DNA of 64,000 bases from Bacteroidota bacterium (GTDB lineage Bacteria > Bacteroidota > Bacteroidia > Chitinophagales > Chitinophagaceae): assembly GCA_018267615.1 (NCBI GenBank), contig JAFDYD010000022.1, positions 5,784 to 69,783 of the forward strand, written 5' to 3'. Position 1 is the first letter of the stretch. Each line of letters starts with the position of its first letter. The notes below the pieces were generated by a model. The model was not told the DNA's origin and made no database searches. It worked only from the letters and a program-made list of their open reading frames with translations. Below, one piece after another: positions 16,162 to 24,747 of the stretch. Made by a program: the position numbers and the translations under genes.

Positions 16162-17232
16162 TTGTCGCATTTAAAAGAACGCAGCGAAAAAATTTGCTTG
16201 AATTGCAATGCAGCCCTCCATGGTCTTTATTGTCACGTTTGCGGACAGGAAAATATCGAACCCAAGCAATCTGCGTGGCACCTCGTCTCGCATTTTTTTT
16301 ATGATGTCACACATTTCGATGGAAAGTTTTTTACTACGCTGAAGGATCTTCTTATTAAACCCGGGTTTCTTTCTAAAGAATTTATTTCCGGCCGGCGAAT
16401 AAGTTATCTGCATCCTATCCGTATGTATATATTCACGTCCGCGATTTTCTTCATTGTGTTTTTTTCTATTTATAATATCAAGAGTTTAACGGATAGCGCA
16501 AAAATACAAGTGAATAGTAAGGACTTGGCAGTTGCAAAAAAAGAAGCACTGTCGCATGCGAAAAACAGGGAAGATTCAATGTCGATTGAAAAGACTTATT
16601 CGGGCTTGCAAAATTTGTCATTGATACCACAGAGAGATTCTTCCACGGAAGATAGTGATATCATTTTTAAAGACGCTACAGGTCGTTCCTACAAATCGAT
16701 CGACGAATATGATTCAATCCAAAATACACTTGCGCCTTCATCGCGGGACGGATGGATGAAAAAAATGATTGCTTACAAAAACATCGAGCTGGGTAAAAAA
16801 TATAAGGGAAACAGGCAGGCTTTTTTTCAAGATTGGCTCGAGGCGTTCGTCCATAATTTTCCCAAATTACTATTCATCTCACTTCCTTTATTCGCACTGA
16901 CGCTAAAATTGCTATATGTTAGGCGCAAGCAATTTTATTATGCTGATCACGGAATATTCGCTATTCATTTATACATCTATTCTTTTATTGCGCTGCTTTT
17001 TGTTTTTGGTTTCAGATATTTGAGACTATATACCGGGTGGAACTGGCTATTGATTTTCACGGTCGCTATTTTCCTGTACACGGTGTATTATTTTTACAAA
17101 GCAATGCGTAATTTCTATCAGCAAAACTGGATAAAAACTTTTCTCAAATACATTTTGCTTTTTATTCTTTCATTGATAACTATTATCATTTTATTCACTG
17201 TCTTTTTTGCTTTTTCAATTTTACAGATTTAA
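16162..17232 (+). CDS. DUF3667 family membrane protein
   Basis: A zinc-ribbon-like N-terminus (CLNC ... CHVCGQ) is followed by the family block FDGKFFTTLKDLLIKPGFLSKEFISGRR and RMYIFTSAIFFIVFF, which fits DUF3667, an uncharacterised Bacteroidota family. Hydrophobic segments lie at about residues 92-107, 228-250, 268-310 and 330-355. The start must be non-ATG: a TAA lies at 16156 in frame and the first usable codon is TTG at 16162, with no ATG before the conserved domain. It is followed 3 bases later by mazG. Confidence 0.85.
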   Translation: MSHLKERSEKICLNCNAALHGLYCHVCGQENIEPKQSAWHLVSHFFYDVTHFDGKFFTTLKDLLIKPGFLSKEFISGRRISYLHPIRMYIFTSAIFFIVFFSIYNIKSLTDSAKIQVNSKDLAVAKKEALSHAKNREDSMSIEKTYSGLQNLSLIPQRDSSTEDSDIIFKDATGRSYKSIDEYDSIQNTLAPSSRDGWMKKMIAYKNIELGKKYKGNRQAFFQDWLEAFVHNFPKLLFISLPLFALTLKLLYVRRKQFYYADHGIFAIHLYIYSFIALLFVFGFRYLRLYTGWNWLLIFTVAIFLYTVYYFYKAMRNFYQQNWIKTFLKYILLFILSLITIIILFTVFFAFSILQI

Positions 17233-17235
17233 AAT

Positions 17236-18018
17236 ATGCAACAGGAAAACGCGTTGAATGAATTCGCAAGACTGATCCAGGTAATGGATGAGTTAAGGGA
17301 GAAATGTCCCTGGGATAAAAAACAAACCATTCATACTTTACGGTCGATGACGATTGAGGAGACTTATGAGTTGGCGGACGCCATTACAGATAATGACTGG
17401 AAGGGAATCAGGGAGGAGTTGGGTGATCTTTTATTGCATATTGTTTTTTATGCGAAGATTGGCAAAGAAGAAAATCAATTTACGCTGGAAGAAATTATCC
17501 GCACAATTATCGACAAGCTCATCTTTCGTCATCCTCATATTTATGGTGATGTAAAAGTGAATGATGACGAAGATGTAAAAAAGAATTGGGAGCAGCTCAA
17601 ATTGCAGGAGGGAAAAAAATCAGTGCTGGACGGAGTGCCTGTATCATTGCCTGCAACTGTAAAAGCCATGCGCCTCCAGGAAAAAGCCAAACAGGTCGGA
17701 TTTGAGTGGGAACACACCGGCCAGGTATGGAAGAAGGTTGAAGAAGAGATGGAAGAATTGCAGGAAGCTGTTCAGGAAGCCGATCAATCCAAAATTGAAG
17801 AAGAGTTTGGTGATCTTATTTTCTCGCTGATCAATTACGCACGGTTTTTGCATATAGATGCGGAGAATTCACTCGAAAAAACCAATAAGAAATTTATACA
17901 ACGATTTACCGGCATGGAAAAAGAAGCTCTTTCAAGAGGTAAATCTTTGTCGGATATGACCCTTGGTGAGATGGATGCAATGTGGGATTCAATTAAAAAG
18001 AAAAAATCGCAGGATTGA
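17236..18018 (+). CDS. mazG: Nucleoside triphosphate pyrophosphohydrolase MazG
   Basis: Two MazG domains are present, each with the metal-binding EExxE...ExxD pattern: EETYELADAI...EELGDLLLH (about 37-70) and EEEMEELQEAV...EEFGDLIFS (about 164-200). MazG hydrolyses NTPs/dNTPs to NMP and pyrophosphate, cleaning nucleotide pools. Length 260 is normal for the two-domain type. Its stop overlaps the TTG start of the histidine kinase gene by 4 bases (TTGA). Confidence 0.94.
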   Translation: MQQENALNEFARLIQVMDELREKCPWDKKQTIHTLRSMTIEETYELADAITDNDWKGIREELGDLLLHIVFYAKIGKEENQFTLEEIIRTIIDKLIFRHPHIYGDVKVNDDEDVKKNWEQLKLQEGKKSVLDGVPVSLPATVKAMRLQEKAKQVGFEWEHTGQVWKKVEEEMEELQEAVQEADQSKIEEEFGDLIFSLINYARFLHIDAENSLEKTNKKFIQRFTGMEKEALSRGKSLSDMTLGEMDAMWDSIKKKKSQD

Positions 18019-21000
18019 AGTCTTTTCTAAAAAATTTTCTTCGGAAGAATGTCTACCTCATCGTTGCGGTATTAATTGTATTTACTGCCGCATACATTAT
18101 CAATATATTCCTGGCAGGAAATACTTCCACCAAATTGTTACGCAATTCCATCGAATCATTTTTACAGGAAAGAGAAAAAGAAATTAAAAACCTGTATGCC
18201 GATTCTGCTTTCATTGAAAAGCTCGCCGAACAGCAGTACACAAAATCAGAACTCGATGAACTCGTTGAAAAAAATTATGGTATTCTGCTGTATGAAAAAA
18301 AATCAGTCAACACTTATTCATTAAAATTCTGGAGTGATCAAAGCTCCGTTATTCATGACAGTTTGTTGAGCCGGGTTGATGGAAATTATTTTGTGCGTTT
18401 AAGCAATGGCCAGTATGAACTCATCAAAAGAACACTAATTGTAGGCAATAACAAACCTTTGCTTTTTATTGCACTGATACCTGTTCGCTGGCAGTACTAT
18501 ATAGAATACGAAAATCTGAAGCCCGAATTTGTTGGTTCGTCTTCCGCCGAAAACCGCGTTCGCATTACTACAACAACAACCGATTTTCCGGTAAGGAGTT
18601 CTTTCGGCAACATTTTATTTTACCTCCAAAAAACGCAAGGATATCACGCTGCTAAATCCAGCGGATTATTGCTTTCTACCATCTTTATCGGCGTGCTTCT
18701 GATACTTGCATTGATTCATAATATTGCTCATTCCATCTCGGAAAAATTCGGCCGGTATACAGGAATTATTTTTTTGATTGTAATCATTTTGATTTTACGT
18801 GGGTTCGTTTATTATTTTCCCGATTTTTTACATCTTAGGCAATACGAGCTTTTCGATCCGACAATATATAGTTCGAATTTTGTATTGAAATCACTCGGTG
18901 ACCTCCTTATTAACGCATTGCTTTTTTGCTGGATTGTTTTGTTCATCAAACAGGAAATCGACGAATATGCATTGCCGTTATTGAATCGGGCATGGAAACG
19001 CTGGTTGCTTGTCGGCGTAGTGTTGGTGGTTACGGTAGTTTCAACTTTTGTATTCGCAGACATCGTGCAAAGCTTGGTAGCGGATGCGAGGATATCATTT
19101 AATGTAACAAATTTTTTCAGTCTCAATAATTACAGCTTTATAGGATTCATTGTGCTGGCTGCAATGGCGCTCAGTTATTTTTTCTTTACACAGATCATAT
19201 TGCGGTTGATACGTGTGAATATCCGGAGAGGGAGCATGGCGATTTATATTATTATCGCTTTTACGGGTTTGTCAGTATTATCCTTTAGTCGCGATACTGC
19301 AAAAGTGGAATTAAACATTTATGTGCTGATATGGCTGCTGCTCTATGTCTGGATCATGCTGCGTAATCTTTTTTCAGGATTGAATTACCGGTTAAATGTT
19401 TCTGAGGTCCTGTTTTGGCTTTTTGTGTTTTCTATTTCGATGTCGGTCATCATCATTTTTGAAAATAGGAAAATTGAATTGGATCAAAGAAGAATATTCG
19501 CTGATCGTATCGCTGAGCAACTGGATCCTACCAGTGAAAAACTGGTTAGCATGTCGCTGATTTCTTTTGACAATGATTTTCTCTTTGAGAATTTCAATCG
19601 TTTCAAAGAAAATGGAGTCAATCAATATTTGAAGGATAGCCTGATCAGCAGCAATTTTATTGGATATATCAACAAATACGATACAAAAATTTATACGTAC
19701 GATTCTGCTGAAAAACCTTTGCACAACCAGGACTCTGTTTCCTTCGATGTGCTTAATACCATTTTCAAATTACAGGGTAAGCCGACCACAATAGCAGATT
19801 TAGAGTATTATGAAAAGTCGTTTGATAAGTTTACCTATATCTATAAAAAAACGATACAGGCAGCGGGGAAAAAACCGATCGGTTATCTTTTTATGTTGGC
19901 AGAACCCAGGAATTATAAAATCAGTGGACTGGCGCCGCAACTAACTCAACAAAAAAAAGAATACCTGCCGGAATATTCCCCGGTTTATTCTTATGCGATC
20001 TATAATAACAAATCGCTTGTATATTATTACAACAACTATCCTTTCCCGACGGAGTTATCCGACAGTATTATTCCGAAAACGGATTTCTATCAAAGGAAAC
20101 AAGGATCGTTCGATGAGTTATGGCACAGTATCACAGATGATAAAATCATCGTAGTTGCAAAAAAAGATAATTCGCTGATTGAAGCCATCACATTATTTGC
20201 ATGGATATTTAGCGCATTCCTGGTGCTTGTAGCTTTGTTCTGGTTTGCATCTGTGCTTATTCATACTCGTTTACATTGGAACCAGCTTAAAACCTTTTTG
20301 CAGCTGAATATCCGATCGCAAATTCATACTACTATCATTTTTGTGAGTCTTTTTTTATTCATCGTGATTGGAGTAGCTACGATTTTCTTTTTGATCAACA
20401 GGTACAACCGAAATAACCAGGATAGATTAAGTCATTCTTTGAAGGTGATGGTAAAAGAGATACAGGATAAATTGCCTAACCTGACTGCGTCCAATGATTC
20501 AACAAGTCTCGAAAGCATTGTGCCCAAAGATCAGCTCGAACGTTTCATTGATAATATCGCCGAAATCCACGGCAACGATATCAACTTATATAATTTGCAG
20601 GGAAGCCTGATTGTTTCGTCTAATCCATTTGTTTATACAAAGGGAATGTTGAGTGATCAGATGCAGCCGCTGGCATATTATTATATGCACCAGCTCAACT
20701 CGGTCGAATTCTTCAACAATGAAAAGATGGGAAGAATCTCTTATCAAAGTATTTATTGTCCCGTGCGTATTGGTAACGGATCGGCATGTGCGTATTTGAA
20801 TGTTCCTTCATTCAGCACCGAAGACGAATTGAATGACGAGATATCAAAATTCCTGGTCACCATCATCAACCTGAACGTTTTTATCTTTTTAATTGCTGGA
20901 ACAATCGCTTTATTCCTGACGAACAGAATTACCTCGTCTTTTACTTTGATATCGGAAAAAATGAGGCAGGTAAATCTTAGCAAAACAAATGAACTGGTTG

Positions 21001-21779
21001 TTTGGAAAAATAAAGATGAGATCGGCGGATTGATTACCGAATACAATAAGATGGTAGAGAAACTGGACGAGAGTGCTGCAGCGCTTGCAAAGAGTGAAAG
21101 AGAAGGTGCATGGCGAGAAATGGCCAGACAAGTGGCGCATGAAATTAAAAATCCGCTTACGCCAATGAAGCTAAGCATTCAATATTTGCAAAAGGCGATC
21201 AATAATAATTCCGGCAATGTAAAAGAACTTACTTCAAATGTGGCGAGGACGCTGGTTGAACAAATTGATCACTTGTCGAAGATCGCAGCGGATTTTTCAC
21301 AATTTGCGAATATCGGTAATCCAAAGAATGAAGTTTTCGATTTGCATGAGATGTTATATTCTCTCACATCATTGTACGAGACTACGGAAAATCTTCTATT
21401 CAAGTGGGTTCCTGTTCATCCTAAGATCATGGTGTATGCGGATAAGACACAATTGAATCGTCTTTTTACCAACCTTCTCCAAAATGCATTAGAAGCCTGT
21501 CATGGCCGCGATAAATGTGTGATCAGTGTGAGTGAAGAATTCAAGGAAGATACTATTCTTGTGAAAGTAACAGACAATGGCGAAGGGATTCCGGATAGCA
21601 TGCATTCAAAAATCTTCATGCCAAATTTTACAACCAAATCTTCCGGCACTGGTCTCGGACTCGCGATGAGTAAGACAATCGTTGAGCAGGCAAAAGGAAA
21701 AATATGGTTTGAAACGGAAGTAGGAAAAGGAACTACTTTTTTTGTAGAGTTGCCCGTGTTGAAGGTTCAGCAGAGTTAA
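18015..21779 (+). CDS. Large NtrY-like sensor histidine kinase
   Basis: The 1254-residue protein has multiple membrane segments in the first half (first at about 13-34), long extracytoplasmic loops, a HAMP-like linker (about 955-1030), a HisKA with His1042 (VAHEIKNPLTPMK) and a HATPase with N-box Asn1157 (NLLQNALEA), DNGEGIP and GTGLGLAM. This is the NtrY/nitrogen-type kinase layout, about twice the usual length. The start is TTG at 18015, overlapping the mazG stop by 4 bases, so translation is probably coupled. No response regulator gene is next to it: the partner must be encoded elsewhere. Confidence 0.9.
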   Translation: MKSFLKNFLRKNVYLIVAVLIVFTAAYIINIFLAGNTSTKLLRNSIESFLQEREKEIKNLYADSAFIEKLAEQQYTKSELDELVEKNYGILLYEKKSVNTYSLKFWSDQSSVIHDSLLSRVDGNYFVRLSNGQYELIKRTLIVGNNKPLLFIALIPVRWQYYIEYENLKPEFVGSSSAENRVRITTTTTDFPVRSSFGNILFYLQKTQGYHAAKSSGLLLSTIFIGVLLILALIHNIAHSISEKFGRYTGIIFLIVIILILRGFVYYFPDFLHLRQYELFDPTIYSSNFVLKSLGDLLINALLFCWIVLFIKQEIDEYALPLLNRAWKRWLLVGVVLVVTVVSTFVFADIVQSLVADARISFNVTNFFSLNNYSFIGFIVLAAMALSYFFFTQIILRLIRVNIRRGSMAIYIIIAFTGLSVLSFSRDTAKVELNIYVLIWLLLYVWIMLRNLFSGLNYRLNVSEVLFWLFVFSISMSVIIIFENRKIELDQRRIFADRIAEQLDPTSEKLVSMSLISFDNDFLFENFNRFKENGVNQYLKDSLISSNFIGYINKYDTKIYTYDSAEKPLHNQDSVSFDVLNTIFKLQGKPTTIADLEYYEKSFDKFTYIYKKTIQAAGKKPIGYLFMLAEPRNYKISGLAPQLTQQKKEYLPEYSPVYSYAIYNNKSLVYYYNNYPFPTELSDSIIPKTDFYQRKQGSFDELWHSITDDKIIVVAKKDNSLIEAITLFAWIFSAFLVLVALFWFASVLIHTRLHWNQLKTFLQLNIRSQIHTTIIFVSLFLFIVIGVATIFFLINRYNRNNQDRLSHSLKVMVKEIQDKLPNLTASNDSTSLESIVPKDQLERFIDNIAEIHGNDINLYNLQGSLIVSSNPFVYTKGMLSDQMQPLAYYYMHQLNSVEFFNNEKMGRISYQSIYCPVRIGNGSACAYLNVPSFSTEDELNDEISKFLVTIINLNVFIFLIAGTIALFLTNRITSSFTLISEKMRQVNLSKTNELVVWKNKDEIGGLITEYNKMVEKLDESAAALAKSEREGAWREMARQVAHEIKNPLTPMKLSIQYLQKAINNNSGNVKELTSNVARTLVEQIDHLSKIAADFSQFANIGNPKNEVFDLHEMLYSLTSLYETTENLLFKWVPVHPKIMVYADKTQLNRLFTNLLQNALEACHGRDKCVISVSEEFKEDTILVKVTDNGEGIPDSMHSKIFMPNFTTKSSGTGLGLAMSKTIVEQAKGKIWFETEVGKGTTFFVELPVLKVQQS

Positions 21780-21968
21780 CCTCACCCTCGTTCCCTCTCC
21801 TGAAGGAGAAAGATGCCCAACTTCGATTGGCGTTTTTCAATTTAAAACAGCGGTTAAAGAATATTTACTCATTTCTCTTTTTCTAAAATTAATTTTTCTT
21901 CTTGCAAATTAATATGGAAGCCCGATTATAGGCATCCCTCTCCTTCAGGAGAGGGAACGAGGGTGAGG
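21780..21968. repeat. CTCACCCTCGTTCCCTCTCC palindrome (family E, copy 1)
   Basis: The left arm (21780-21809) starts at the base after the kinase stop; the right arm (21940-21968) is its near-perfect complement. An inner GATGCC/GGCATC pair also matches. It lies between convergent genes. The 130-base loop is AT-rich with no gene. Confidence 0.85.
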
Positions 21969-21995
21969 GGCAGTGCGAGCGAGGTGGGGTACAAT

Positions 21996-23666
21996 TTATT
22001 TTTTCTTACTCGCAAGATATTCCTCCATCTGCTTCAAACTAAAACTACTTAGATTTTTATCTGGTGTCAATAATGCTTTCTGCGCAATAAGAGTTCCATA
22101 TGTTACATCATGATATCCGTCTATAGTATGTGCATCGGGATCGATGGAAATAAGTACACCTTTTTCCAATGCGTAATCTATCCATCTCCAGTCGATATCC
22201 AATCGCCTCGGGTGTGCGTTAAGTTCTATCACCACTTTATTTGCAGCGCAGGCATCCACGATTTTCTTGTGATCCACAGGATAACCCGGACGACTCAGCA
22301 ACAATCTTCCCGTCATATGCCCAAGAATGGTGGTATGCGGATTTTCAATCGCGCGCAACAGTCGCATCATTGCTTTGTCTTCACTCATTTTTAAATTGGA
22401 ATGAATAGAAGTGATGACAAGATCGAATGTGGAAAGAATATTATCCGAATAATCAAGATTGCCATCATTTAAAATATCGCATTCGATGCCTTTGAAAATT
22501 TTAAATGGGGCCAGTTTCTGATTGAGTTCGTCGATCAGGCGATGTTGTTCCTTGATACGATCCTCTGTTAATCCATTTGCGTAAAATGCACTCTTGCTAT
22601 GATCACTCAGGACCAGGTATTCGTATTTTTTTTCGATGCAGGCCTTTGCCATTTCCTCTACGGTGTTGGAGCCGTCACTCCAGTTACTATGACTATGGAT
22701 GATGGCTTTGATATCGCCCGGTTGGATCACTGCAGGCAATGTGTTCCCTTTTGCTTTTTCAATAATGGATGCATTTTCTCTCAGGTAAGGAGGGATGAAA
22801 TGGATGTTATTGGATGAAAAAATATCTTCTTCAGATGGATGAGGCACACTGCCGCTATTTGGCAATTTATTCCATGCTTCCAGGAACTCTTCACTGCAGG
22901 ATGACTGGAACAATTTATTAAAAAATGATTCTTCTGCTGCAATATGGAAGCAGAGTGAAATATTTTCCGGTCCCTTAAAAATGATTTTGCCTGCTTCTTC
23001 GTGCGTAACCGTAAAATCATTTTTTTCGAAAAAGGATTTCAGTGAGGCAGCATCGGTATCGGTGACCCATTCCAATTGGTTGATGATCTCAAGTTGCCTT
23101 CTCCATTCTCCTGTGAGTTCGAATTTGTTTTTTGAGAAATGATCTTTGATTTTTTTATCGACGGCAACCGCATAACTTTCGATTTCGGCATAAAGGTGGC
23201 TTCCCTGGTTTCTCAAATAGAATTCTATCGTTTCGCGAATATTGTTTTGCGTTTTTTCTCCAAAACCTTTGTAAAGCAGCAAACGATTCTCGTTGCAAGC
23301 ATACATCAATTCACCGATCGATTCTATTTCCATCTCTTTCCAGACGGTCGAAATTTTTTTTGGCCCCAGTCCTTTTATATTCAACATTTCGATGACTCCG
23401 GGGGGTGTTTTGGCGATAAATTCTTTCAAAATGGGTAATTCGCCCGATTTCAGGACTTCCATAATTTTGCCGCCGATCGTGTTTCCGATCCCTTTTATTG
23501 CAAAAATTTTGTCTTCCGGAAGTGTTGATAATTGTTCCGGTAATTTTTCAATCGTGAATGCAGCGATCGAATATGATTTTGTTTTGAAACTATTTTCACC
23601 ATGAATATCCATGAGTTTTGATAACAGTGAAAATTGATCGGCGATATGGTAGTTGTCTGCAATCAT
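21996..23666 (-). CDS. PolX-family protein, PHP nuclease domain intact, polymerase site degenerate
   Basis: The N-terminal HhH region (IKGIGNTIGGKIMEVL, IKGLGPKKISTVW) and the C-terminal PHP domain (HSHSNWSDG at 324-332, LSDHS, GIECDI, HSNLKM, GHMTGR, ELNAHPRRLD, IDPDAH) match bacterial PolX. The polymerase palm normally has GSxRR followed by an Asp-x-Asp pair; here residues 186-201 read GEWRRQLEIINQLEWV, so both metal-binding Asp residues are missing. The protein probably keeps 3'-5' exonuclease/AP-endonuclease-type PHP activity in repair but not gap-filling synthesis. The usual name DNA polymerase X may therefore mislead. Confidence 0.88.
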   Translation of the reverse strand: MIADNYHIADQFSLLSKLMDIHGENSFKTKSYSIAAFTIEKLPEQLSTLPEDKIFAIKGIGNTIGGKIMEVLKSGELPILKEFIAKTPPGVIEMLNIKGLGPKKISTVWKEMEIESIGELMYACNENRLLLYKGFGEKTQNNIRETIEFYLRNQGSHLYAEIESYAVAVDKKIKDHFSKNKFELTGEWRRQLEIINQLEWVTDTDAASLKSFFEKNDFTVTHEEAGKIIFKGPENISLCFHIAAEESFFNKLFQSSCSEEFLEAWNKLPNSGSVPHPSEEDIFSSNNIHFIPPYLRENASIIEKAKGNTLPAVIQPGDIKAIIHSHSNWSDGSNTVEEMAKACIEKKYEYLVLSDHSKSAFYANGLTEDRIKEQHRLIDELNQKLAPFKIFKGIECDILNDGNLDYSDNILSTFDLVITSIHSNLKMSEDKAMMRLLRAIENPHTTILGHMTGRLLLSRPGYPVDHKKIVDACAANKVVIELNAHPRRLDIDWRWIDYALEKGVLISIDPDAHTIDGYHDVTYGTLIAQKALLTPDKNLSSFSLKQMEEYLASKKK

Positions 23667-23711
23667 AAGATGGGCGTGGGTTTCATGCGATGACGAAGTT
23701 ACAAAAAACGA

Positions 23712-23738
23712 AAAGTCCCGAAAATTTTTCGGGACTTT
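23712..23738 (-). terminator. Intrinsic terminator after the small basic gene
   Basis: AAAGTCCCGAAAA pairs with TTTTCGGGACTTT, followed on the minus strand by a T-rich stretch. It sits 29 bases downstream of the gene ending at 23767 and separates it from the PolX-like gene. Confidence 0.75.
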
Positions 23739-23766
23739 GTTATTTTCAGATTTCTAGAAAAAGAAA

Positions 23767-23856
23767 CTATTTCTTTTTACCAGATTTCTTTGCAGCTTTC
23801 TTTTTAGGTGCAGCTTTCTTTTTTGGAGCTGCTTTTTTCTTTTTTGCTGTTGCCAT
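23767..23856 (-). CDS. 29-residue Lys/Ala/Pro-rich histone-H1-like peptide
   Basis: An ATG-to-TAG frame encodes a 29-residue peptide that begins MATAKKKKAAPKKKAAPKKK and ends AAKKSGKKK. It contains only Met, Ala, Thr, Lys, Pro, Ser and Gly, with 16 lysines. The composition matches the C-terminal tails of histone H1/Hc1-like DNA-binding proteins. It has its own terminator at 23712-23738 and lies downstream of rpmA on the same strand, 100 bases away. It is too short for most gene callers. Binding to DNA or RNA by charge is likely; a role in ribosome assembly is possible from context only. Confidence 0.7.
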   Translation of the reverse strand: MATAKKKKAAPKKKAAPKKKAAKKSGKKK

Positions 23857-23956
23857 TTTTTTAGAATTTAATTGGTTAGTAAATTAATTTACGATAGTAA
23901 AAATAGAAACTTCTTTGGAACATCCAAAAAAATTTTTGAATATTTCCAAAAAATGT

Positions 23957-24223
23957 CTAAGCGGTGGTTACTTCCGTAATAATGCTGACAAAAGTTTTGT
24001 CGCCTTTTTTTGTTTTAAATTCTACCAAACCATCAGCAAGAGCAAACAAAGTAAAGTCTTTTCCGACACCAACATTTTTTCCGGCATGATATGTAGTGCC
24101 GCGTTGACGAACGATAATATTACCGGCAATTGCAGGTTGTCCGCCATAAATTTTTACTCCCAATCTTTTACTGTGGGAGTCGCGTCCGTTCTTTACACTG
24201 CCTTCACCTTTCTTATGTGCCAT
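23957..24223 (-). CDS. rpmA: 50S ribosomal protein L27 (bL27)
   Basis: The complete bL27 sequence is present: [36 protein letters not shown] and a Phe-rich end; 88 residues is normal. The N-terminus starts directly with the mature sequence, without the cleaved leader known from Firmicutes. It acts near the peptidyl-transferase centre. It is cotranscribed with rplU, 65 bases upstream, the usual pair order. Confidence 0.97.
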   Translation of the reverse strand: MAHKKGEGSVKNGRDSHSKRLGVKIYGGQPAIAGNIIVRQRGTTYHAGKNVGVGKDFTLFALADGLVEFKTKKGDKTFVSIITEVTTA

Positions 24224-24288
24224 ATCATTTTTTTTAATTGCTAAATATCAAAAGTGAAAATGATTCTGATATCTATCACTGAAACTAA

Positions 24289-24591
24289 TTAAACAATATC
24301 ATTGATCTTGATCTTCGTGTAGTGTGTACGATGACCATGTTTTTTGCGAAAGCCTTTTCTTCTTTTCATTTTAAACGCAATCACTTTATCACCTTGTACC
24401 TGGTCAACGATTTCGGCTTTGATAGTAGCCTTCAAATCGGCCCCAACAGTTAATTTGCCTTTTGCATTTGATAACAATACTTCGGCAAATTCAATTTTGT
24501 CGCCGGCGTTTCCATCTACATGTGGAACGAACAAAGTTTGATCTTTTTCCACCCGGAATTGCTGGCCTGCTATTTTTACAACTGCGAACAT
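24289..24591 (-). CDS. rplU: 50S ribosomal protein L21 (bL21)
   Basis: The sequence runs from MFAVVKIAGQQFRVEKDQ through KMKRRKGFRKKHGHR to a TKIKI end, the standard bL21 features; 100 residues is normal. It binds 23S rRNA. First gene of the rplU-rpmA unit, with a good promoter element just upstream. Confidence 0.97.
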   Translation of the reverse strand: MFAVVKIAGQQFRVEKDQTLFVPHVDGNAGDKIEFAEVLLSNAKGKLTVGADLKATIKAEIVDQVQGDKVIAFKMKRRKGFRKKHGHRTHYTKIKINDIV

Positions 24592-24612
24592 AACGATACA
24601 ATATTAGGGCTG

Positions 24613-24620
24613 CAAAGGTA
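24613..24620 (-). promoter_or_regulatory. Bacteroidota -7 promoter element for rplU-rpmA
   Basis: The minus strand reads TACCTTTG, a full match to TAnnTTTG, about 22 bases before the rplU start codon. No clear -33 TTTG is seen at the right spacing, so the call rests on the -7 box and its position. Confidence 0.5.
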
Positions 24621-24747
24621 AGGGTATTGTCCGTAAAACTGAAGTATAAATGCAAAAAAAACTTAAAAGCCACGAATGATATTCACTATTTAATGCCTGT
24701 TAACCAAATTCCCGTAGGTTTGTTTGTTATTTTATCTGCCCATTTAT

